A stretch of 64,000 bases of DNA from Amyelois transitella (Eukaryota; Arthropoda; Insecta; Lepidoptera; Pyralidae): assembly GCF_032362555.1 (NCBI RefSeq), contig NC_083531.1, positions 3,472,001-3,536,000 of the forward strand, read 5' to 3'. The translations under genes and the position numbers were made by a program. How positions within the stretch are numbered: position 1 is the first letter of the stretch; the number at the start of each line of letters is the position of its first letter. A model generated the notes under the pieces. It was given only the letters and a program-made list of their open reading frames with translations. It did not search any database and had not been told where the DNA came from. This document shows, one piece after another, positions 56,341-64,000 of the stretch.

Positions 56341-56402
56341 GAGGTGGTCTCTGCCTACCCCTCCGGGAAAGAGGCGTGATTTTATGTATGTATGTATGTA
56401 TT
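56341..56402 (+). mobile_element. RTE-type LINE 3' tip
   Basis: It matches ggtctctgcctacccctccg to gcgtgattttatgtatgtat. It lies 25 bp upstream of the first cnc exon seen, antisense to the gene. Confidence 0.8.
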
Positions 56403-56427
56403 TATTGAGACGGGATAGCTAAACATA

Positions 56428-56820
56428 CAGATCGACACTCTATCTCTTTATATATCACGTCTTAGATAGACGGAGTGGACAGAGCCAATGGTAGACCTGT
56501 TGTCGACGCTCTACCAAAATTTACCAGCGCGTTAGAGATTTAATGTCGCGTTAGAAACTAGCTGTGCCTGTGACGCCGTCCGCGTGGAATTTTGGGCATC
56601 ATTGAAGCCCTCAAATAATTTTCCCCGTTTTTTTTCACATTTTCCACTATTTCTTTGCTCCTTATAGTTGCAGCGTGATGTTTTATAGCCTAAAGCCTTC
56701 CTCGATAAATGGTTTATATAACACAAAAAGAATTTTTCAATTCAAACCAGTAGTTTTTGACATTAGCGCGTTCAAAGAAACAAACGCTTCAGCTTTATAA
56801 TATTAGTATTAAGGATCTAT
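56428..56820 (+). repeat. 100-bp inverted repeat partner and family D (subfamily b)
   Basis: 56428-56545 is the reverse complement of 30585-30690. 56557-56820 is a family D copy starting ctagctgtgcctgtgacgcc. Confidence 0.75.
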
Positions 56821-59097
56821 TAAGGACAGATTCATGTAAAAATTTCTCGTACAGATAAATATGATGGCTTTACGCAGGAAATAAATAGGAACATTTATTT
56901 TATGATATGGTAATTTATTTCAAAACTTATTTCATATTCCGTATTGTTGGTTTTATTAAATTTATATAGACAAGATAGAGAACCATTGAGGCTGGGCAGT
57001 AACAACTACAAAAGAAGTTAACAATTAACCCAAGTTTAAATTTCGAATACTTTTCCTCAATCTAGACTATACATAACGTAACAAACATTTCTCTTTGGAG
57101 TACCCATCGACAATACCGCATTGAAAAGGCCTAATCACCCAAAATCAGTGCGACGGTCAAGAAAGTTATATTTCGATGAAATTTCGACAGTCATCGTTGT
57201 AAATGCAACATATTTAATCAATAATTTTGATGGTAGCGGCCAAATCTCGCGGATTGACTCGAAAATCGTAAAATCACCAATTTTATACCGTTATGTTTGA
57301 CGCTTTAATATTTGTCAGCCATTTTGTTTACAATTTCGCGGGCATTTTGAAAGCTGCTCTATGGTTCAGGTGGATTTAGAAGTTTATGTAAAGGAAAGTT
57401 AGAGATATTTACGTGTTTACATCGTAAACAATTGCGCATTCATAATTTTACAGCTCATTGTAAATAACTTATAGTTTTTAAGCAATTATCGTATTCTCGA
57501 TTTAGACAACAGCTCAGCAAATAAAAATATCCTGCTTATGTAAATGTAAGTGATTTTCTAAAAATAACCACTTAATCTCGTAAAAACTAATATGCTACAG
57601 AAGCTAATCATGACTACGTAAAAAAACACTCAAAATAACAGTTTCCAATAGAGAAATCTGGGTATTAGCTGAACACTTGTAAAACTACGCACATTTATGT
57701 CAACAATTTTTGTCTATGTTCAGCTCTTGTTTATTTACGGTGTTTGTCTATGGCACGCGTGCGGAATGAGAGCGGTGGCGGCACGGAACGAGTGTTCCGA
57801 GTTTGAAATTTCGAATTCTATGGCGAAACAAATATTAGAGGTTTGTTTAAATATTTACGCACAGGCCAGCTTCTGTTTAAGAATTTACTTAAACCGTAAA
57901 AATTGTCTATTCGGAAACATTAACATTTTAGCTCTTACGAGAAATAAGAAATTCCTAATGAGATGCAGGGTAATGTAAGTACCCAAGAGTCGACAAAACC
58001 TTAGCATAGCACGCGCGACGCCGTTTTTATCGCGCGAAAAACTATCGTTGTCTCGTTTCACGACATAATAAAAAGCGGAAGAGCGATAGTTTTTCGATGA
58101 TTAGTTTCTCTATTCAAACTATTTAGTCTGCACGCATATCTTACAAGAAGCTCAGTCTAGCCCATTAGAGATTGAGCTGCGACATGTATGAACGTTACGA
58201 AAAATACAGGTTTTAAATTTCAGCCCACACAGACTGAATCTCTACGTGACTATACATAATATGTCAGCGAAATCATAATTATATTAAAAAGTCAAAACCA
58301 GTTAAAAAAATTTAGAGTTTCATTCATTGACTTTTTGACGTCCCAAGATTGTTCGTTTTCCGTTTTCTGTAATCTCCGCGGTAATTTCATAATATTTTTT
58401 CTTAAGGTATGACATGTTAATTTGCTACATTGAGAAAAACCGAAGAGCCTGCCATATATATGTAATTACGCCCTTCACATTCATTGCTTAAACATAGGCA
58501 CAGACTACTATATCTTACCACTTGCCACGATTCCAGCATACTAATTTTGGTTCATCTATTAATCAATGCATAATCCAAATCAGAAGAATGAAGAAGAATG
58601 CTTTAATTAATATAAAATTAATAAGTAAAAGCAATGTGACCAAAGACACGCCCTAGCGGTACACCACATATCAATTCAATCTACACCATGAACGCCTGAC
58701 GCAAATCAGTTGAAATCTCGTCTAGTATCATAAAAGATGTCGCATAACCTTGCAGCAGTCTCAAGGTGTCGTAAAATTACACACGGCACCCGCCAGAGCA
58801 TGGTCTACAGTGTAATTTGCCGCACGCAAAACTATATTGTCTAATTGTCAACACGTGTTCGCTGATGAGGTACGTTGTGTCGATAAATTATGTGTTTGTC
58901 TGTGACGTGGAGGCTATTTTTCTTATGTATCGTAAAGAATAATGTTAGAAGTCGGTAACTGCCCGCGCATAAGTCACGGTGGCCGTTTCATGAACAAAAC
59001 TTTTATTATTCCTACTCAGTAATACTTATATCTGTTGATAATTAGCCGTGATTGAATCGCTGTGAACTTATCTATATTGTAAAACCATAAAGCACAA
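56821..59097. other. Unique repeat-poor DNA upstream of cnc exon 56189-56316
   Basis: No exon could be placed on the cnc strand. CpG-containing patches lie at 57230-57360 and 57740-58110. A 13-bp inverted repeat (58035-58047 and 58084-58096, cgaaaaactatcg) surrounds a 36-nt loop. A weak RTE scrap lies at 58480-58550 (-). Upstream cnc exons or an internal promoter could be hidden here. Confidence 0.45.
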
Positions 59098-59330
59098 ACC
59101 CGTGTGGTTCCGTGCATCAATAGAAAAAAGAAAAGGACCAATCCATCTCTTTCCCATGGATATCGTAAAAGGCGACTAAGGGATAGGCTAGGCGACAGTC
59201 TAGCACCCTGTCACTATTTATTTGAATCTAAATTCTATCATTAAGCCAAACAGCTGAACGTGGCCTATCACTCTTTTTGGGACTGTTGGCTCTGTCTACC
59301 CCGCAAGGGTTGTGGACGTGATTATGTGTG
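59098..59330 (+). mobile_element. SINE-A
   Basis: The head cccgtgtggttccgtgcatc and the tail ccccgcaagggttgtggacg are recognisable. Confidence 0.8.
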
Positions 59331-59774
59331 ATATGTTTAAAACCTTGCCCAAATTAACACTCTTAATGCTTTTAATTTATAAGGAGTAATCTTCAAGAAT
59401 GCTTTCTCTCTCATCAAAAAACTAAGTTACCAAATTTCAGCTTATTCCTCCAACGTGTTGCTTATTCGTTTATACAAATAACATTTGCCATTTATGTATG
59501 CAAATGATATTAACTGTAATTAGAGGGAAAAAAGTGGTAAACCATTAAGTCAAGAGCACAAACGTAAACGCGGTGGCAGTCATTATTTTGAAATCACAAC
59601 TTCCAACAAGGAAATCCCAGCACCGTCATTATTTGACAAAAAGCTACCTAGCTTTTTTAATCGTCAGTTTCCACTATATACCAGTAAAGGTGAAGATTCA
59701 GAACGTTCGAATCTTTACAATTCGCCAAGTTCTAGAACTTATTCAAATGGTTTAGTCGCAAAATTTCTGTTTCG

Positions 59775-59975
59775 CTTGTCTGTGTCACCGGAGGTCCCGG
59801 GTTCGAATCCCGGCCATGAGAAAATAACTTTTTCTGATTAGCCTGGGTCTTCAATGTTTATAGAAGTATTTATTACAAAATATAGCATCGTTGAGTTAGT
59901 ATCTCGTAACACAAGTCTCGAACTTACTTCGAGGCTAACTCGATCTGTAAAACATGTTCCTTATATATTTATTTA
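59775..59975 (+). mobile_element. SINE-B lacking its 5' tip
   Basis: It starts gcttgtctgtgtcaccggag with B-box ggttcgaatcccgg and ends gaggctaactcgatctgtaa. Confidence 0.8.
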
Positions 59976-59989
59976 AATATGTATATTTG

Positions 59990-60115
59990 TCCGTCTTTCA
60001 TGACCAAACCACTGAACCGATTTACATGAAACTTCCATGGTGTGGACCACGGAAAAAGTTAAGGTGTACTTTTCACGCGGGCGAGCCGCGGTCGAAAACC
60101 AGCATTAGAATGGAT
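59990..60115 (-). repeat. Family D-like repeat, reverse
   Basis: It contains ccactgaaccgatttacatg and ends gagccgcggtcgaaaaccag. Confidence 0.4.
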
Positions 60116-60345
60116 TAATTTCACCAAATTGTCCCATCAATGGCCTTCCTGTATGGATGGATATGTTATTTGTACCTCCAAATTGTAGCTCTGATCACCT
60201 TGATGTCATATATAATTGTAGGTGTAACACCATAATCTTCGTTAATATGTAGTTTTGTGCGTAATAGTTTAAGTATAAGTTTATTTACGTTGACAAAAGG
60301 ATTTTGATTGTCAAAATTGCCATTTAGCTTGGCTTCCTTATTGAT

Positions 60346-60405
60346 GCCATCTGTGGTGTAATGGTTAGTTGGCTGGTAATTAGAGGCTTGGGATTCGAAT
60401 TTCAA
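60346..60405 (+). repeat. tRNA-like remnant
   Basis: An A-box-like tggtgtaatggttagttgg and a B-box-like gggattcgaatttc are spaced as in a tRNA. The arms do not pair convincingly, so this is a tRNA-derived relic or chance. Confidence 0.35.
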
Positions 60406-60415
60406 TTTAATATTT

Positions 60416-61112
60416 TTAAGTACTCGATTTTTCTGTTAATTTGTTTAATTTCAATTTGTATCTTACAACTAACCAACCTACTACACACAAGACTAAAAAA
60501 CATTAAAAAAAAATTAAATGAAATGAAAAACTGGAGAAAGAGGTTGACTGTTACTTCAACCGCTGTCTATTGTTCCACATAAATTCCAAATTCAAAAACC
60601 TAATTACTGCATAACCAGTATTGCACATAACATTAAAAAGTTGACAGCTCGCGGCAAAACTTTTTATTGCTTACTTTATTTTTTTATTGCACCTAGAACG
60701 GCACAGACTATAAAACATATGGCCCCCGATACGGCTTTATAGTGTGTTTAAAAAGAAAGATTTTAATAAATTTTAAGACTGTGTAGAATTAAATACTGTC
60801 ATCCTCTTGACATTTGTCCCTCCTTGCTTTATTCTTGGAGAGGAGAGCCCAAACTTTCAAAATTTTTAGTAGTTACCTACTAAATTTATTTCGATTAGGA
60901 TTGGTTATAATAAGTATCCAGGGATTGTGATAAGTGTAAAGATGTAATCTCTGCCTACCCCTTCGGGAATAAGGCGTGATTTTATGTATATAAGAAAGTT
61001 ATCTACCTATAATACTTTATCAAGTATAAATCTACAATATTAAGTACCTACTGAAATATTTATTCCTTAAAACAAATAGAACTCGAGCGAACCCGCAGCC
61101 GAGAGCCAGTCA
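60416..61112. other. AT-rich DNA, no gene seen
   Basis: Only an RTE 3' tip at about 60918-60990 (tctctgccta, gcgtgattttatgtatat) was recognised. Confidence 0.5.
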
Positions 61113-61215
61113 TACATACATATGGTCACGTCTATATCCCTTGGGGTAGACAGAGCCATAGTCTTGAGAAGACTGAATGGCCACGTTCAGCTATTTGGCT
61201 TAATGATATAATTGA
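61113..61215 (-). mobile_element. SINE-A 3' half, reverse
   Basis: It contains tatggtcacgtctatatccc and aaggccacgttcagc-like sequence. Confidence 0.7.
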
Positions 61216-61723
61216 CCCGAGAGCCAGTCACTTTATAATATATAGATTTTTAATTTACAATCAGTCTTGACGAAACGCGAAATTAAAATTTTAATAATGA
61301 ACATCTGCTTAATATTCGCACATACACTTTCTAATACCGATCTTATACGGAAAGCAATTATTTACAATTCATTCGCGAGAGCCGCTATCGAAAAGGTTAA
61401 ATTGTAAAGCTTCATCTTAACATTCAATTTTAAAGCTTCTACTAATCAATTGAAATCTCTATAGAGGTAAAACAATGATAAGAACAAGGAAAACCAAAGA
61501 GCTGCTAACTAATATTATAGACTCCAAAAATAAGTTCAGCTCAACCTTAGTGTGTAGAGTATTTTCGAGAATATTGGCTCTTACCCCATAAAGGAAAAAA
61601 GATGAGATAATTTAATGTATATTTCAAAAATTCTCTCGTTTGTGAAGAATTTAAAAATAAGTTATTTTCATACAAGGAGTATCTTCGTTATTTTGCAAAA
61701 AAAATACCATGCTAGAACTTTTC

Positions 61724-61980
61724 AATTTACATACATACATATAGTCAGGTCTATAACCTTTGCCGGGTAGACAGAGCCAACAGTCTTGAAAAGACTGAAA
61801 GGCCATGTCCAGCTGTATCGCATTATGATGGAATTGAGACGCAAATTGTGACAGGTTGCTAGCCCATCGCCTACAAGTGGAATCCCAAGTTTATTAGCAG
61901 ATCCCTTAGTCGCTTTTTACGACATTCACAGGTAAGATATGGAGTGGTTATGTTCTAACGTGCCAGAAACCAAACGACAT
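61724..61980 (-). mobile_element. SINE-A, diverged, reverse
   Basis: It runs from catacatacatatagtcagg to gtgccagaaaccaaacgaca. Confidence 0.75.
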
Positions 61981-63832
61981 AACATTCTATACTGCATAAT
62001 TTTTTTTCAAAATTTTATAATAATAAGATTACATTATGTAATCCTTTCTTCAAAATTTCATCGAGAGATTTATCATTATATAACTTAAAATTCGTTTCTG
62101 CAATAAAAAATATTTTTAAAACAAATCTTCATTTCAGTGAAATTCATTCAGAGGTATCTGCAGGTACGTTGATTAGCAAAACTAACGTCTTTTTAAAAAA
62201 AAAAAACGATGTCGAAACCGATAACAAAATTATACACACAAACTTTTTAATTAGGCCCAACCTAGACATGAGCATGGAAAAATCAGACCAAACCTACTAA
62301 ATGTACATTTTCAGATGGGGATGAATGTTTATTTGTGCACACATATTCTACCTGTTTCATATTCCAAAGTACTGAATTTTACATACATATAATCCTGTCT
62401 TTATCCCTTACGGGGTACCCGGTAACCGAAAGATATATCGACGAACATATATACCAAAGACAGCACAATCATATTAAGTTTCTTTTTTTAAATCAAAATT
62501 TATAAAAACAATAGTAACTTTAACCTCACCTGATATTCATGAAAATCCATAATTATCCTTAAATTAACTTAAACAAATATTGCACACAAACAGACTGGCC
62601 ACAAAAGTGGTATATTGCACAAGTTTAAAAAATCAGGTACGTTTGACGTTAAATAAAAAAAAAGAAATCACATTTTTAATCTATGTCGCGTTTTGGCGCG
62701 CGCGCTTTACCGCTGTCATTTCGACGCGCAAACGGCGTGAGTACGTATCGTATACTGTGGCATAGTGCACAGATCATATAAACCACAAGTTGAAATTACG
62801 GTAAGTTAGTGGTAAAGAAAGGCAAGTGCTGGCCGAATTTGTTTGAGGAAGTTTCGTTTTTAAGTTCAGATTTGCAGCTTACGATTTGGCTGTATAGCGC
62901 TGATTTACTTTGCCTATTGATAATTATACTTCTTTCAGGTAACGTACAGAAAACGGCGGGCCTTGCATGCTCTTTGATGCAAATCAACTTATATTAAGAT
63001 TATATTATCAAAAATATGAAATCAATAGGTATACTTTATGGAAAGATTCTTTTACGTAGCCAAATAAAATAAGACATTGGTTTTACGAGTAAAAGCTTCG
63101 TAAATCAAAACATGATTGCGATGAGTTGAGACTCAGATAGTGTCGATAGTTGCTAACCCATTGCATTTAAGAAGAATCCTAAGTTAAAAAGCCTTTCCCT
63201 TAATAAACTTTTAAGTTTTATCGGGAAAATGTACATGTACTTCAAACTATACTCGGATTTAAATAAATGCGTTTTGCTAAGTTCTCGTAAAATTTCGAGC
63301 CAAGAATATCTTAAACTGATTAGCTTAAATGCAAAGATTGAGATATATGGATGAAGTACCTACTTATGCACGGTTCCTTGTCAAGTAGAAAGATGTAGTC
63401 TCTGCCTACCACTCTGAGATATACATGTTAACATTTATAAAACCCCGTTACGAGTCTCGTATCTCCGTCTCTGATATATAATTCCTTTATCTGTACAAGG
63501 TGAAAGACGACATAAGTGTGTTAAGTGAGCGAAGCAGGGTGACGGGCTAGTATCGTGGCGGTGTGAAATCGCTGTTACAAGTGGACAGTCGGTTTCTAAC
63601 GGTAACTACAGCCGAACTCACACGAGCCGGTAATATAACGTATCGTGGCATAGTGTAGGAAAGATTGGTAGTACAAGATTTTTTTTTACTATTATTTGAA
63701 CCTCAATTCCATCATTAAACCATACGGTTTAACGTGGCTTTTCGTGTCTTTTCAAGACTGTCCACTCTGTCTACATAGAGTAGATACGGGTATAGTACGG
63801 GATACGGGAACAACGTGTAGTCATATATATTT

Positions 63833-63870
<38 letters not shown>

Positions 63871-64000
63871 TTTAAAAAGAGTTTTAAAGGAATTCCTCTG
63901 TATTTTTTTTTACATTTTTTTATATATCTAGGAGCTAGCTGAGTTAAGTTGTTTTATTTAACTTTAAGGCCTTTTTTATATCATTAAGCTAAACAACTGA
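61981..64000. other. AT-rich end of window, no gene recognised
   Basis: SINE-A scraps lie at 62385-62420 (-), 63120-63200 (-) and 63690-63790 (+), with an RTE scrap at 63340-63430. A CpG-rich patch at 62685-62770 (gcgttttggcgcgcgcgctt) carries a plus-strand donor-like ggcgtgagtacg, and may be a promoter or first exon of something outside the window. An (AT)n run lies at about 63820-63875. Confidence 0.4.

Noticed and set aside
57697..57978. 93-codon plus-strand ORF with a hydrophobic start (possible secreted peptide)
   Set aside because: No homology, no Kozak or splice support, and typical AT-rich random composition after residue 35.

Overview
This is nuclear DNA of a moth or butterfly (Lepidoptera). 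The evidence is AT-rich intergenic DNA, short exons with GT-AG introns, insect-type proteins and a dense load of retroelements of lepidopteran type. None of the coding signal is bacterial, organellar or viral. I recognise four protein-coding genes, each rebuilt by hand from exons whose splice sites and reading phases agree.

Layout. (1) 175-3209 (+): an ERG28-like sterol-enzyme scaffold gene, 4 exons. (2) 8109-11395 (-): a calmodulin-like protein 4 (CALML4) gene, 5 exons recognised, convergent with the first. One intron has a GC donor and the initiator exon was not found. (3) 14716-25894 (+): SLC25A44, a mitochondrial carrier linked to branched-chain amino acid transport, 7 exons. A partial copy of its last exon lies 300 bp downstream. 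(4) 29930-56316 (-): 14 exons of cap'n'collar (cnc/CncC, the Nrf homologue) with CNC and bZIP domains. It runs off the window at its 5' side. A candidate alternative first exon at 45718-45883 splices in phase onto the exon at 41147-41227, which would give a second, shorter isoform.

Repeats fill most introns. SINE-A is about 250 bp, begins with a gtgccgtgtggttcccggca-type head and ends in (ATGT)n; about 40 copies or fragments lie on both strands. SINE-B and SINE-C carry tRNA-derived heads. RTE-type LINE 3' ends share their last 40 bp with SINE-A. Family D is a set of repeats whose ends read ctagctgtgcccgcgacttc and related forms. A Jockey/CR1-type LINE with an unbroken reverse-transcriptase ORF sits inside a SINE-A copy. 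There is also a small MITE with terminal inverted repeats.

The most unusual structures concern splice sites. About 86 tandem copies of a 32-bp unit fill one cnc intron, and every unit, read on the gene strand, is a pyrimidine tract plus CAG copied from the real acceptor of the next exon. In another cnc intron the 5' splice site of the preceding exon is present two further times. Retroelement ends also lie within about 10-35 bp of many exon borders in all four genes. The genes share no obvious pathway. cnc is the stress and xenobiotic-response regulator, SLC25A44 and ERG28 are metabolic membrane proteins, and CALML4 is a degenerate EF-hand protein.
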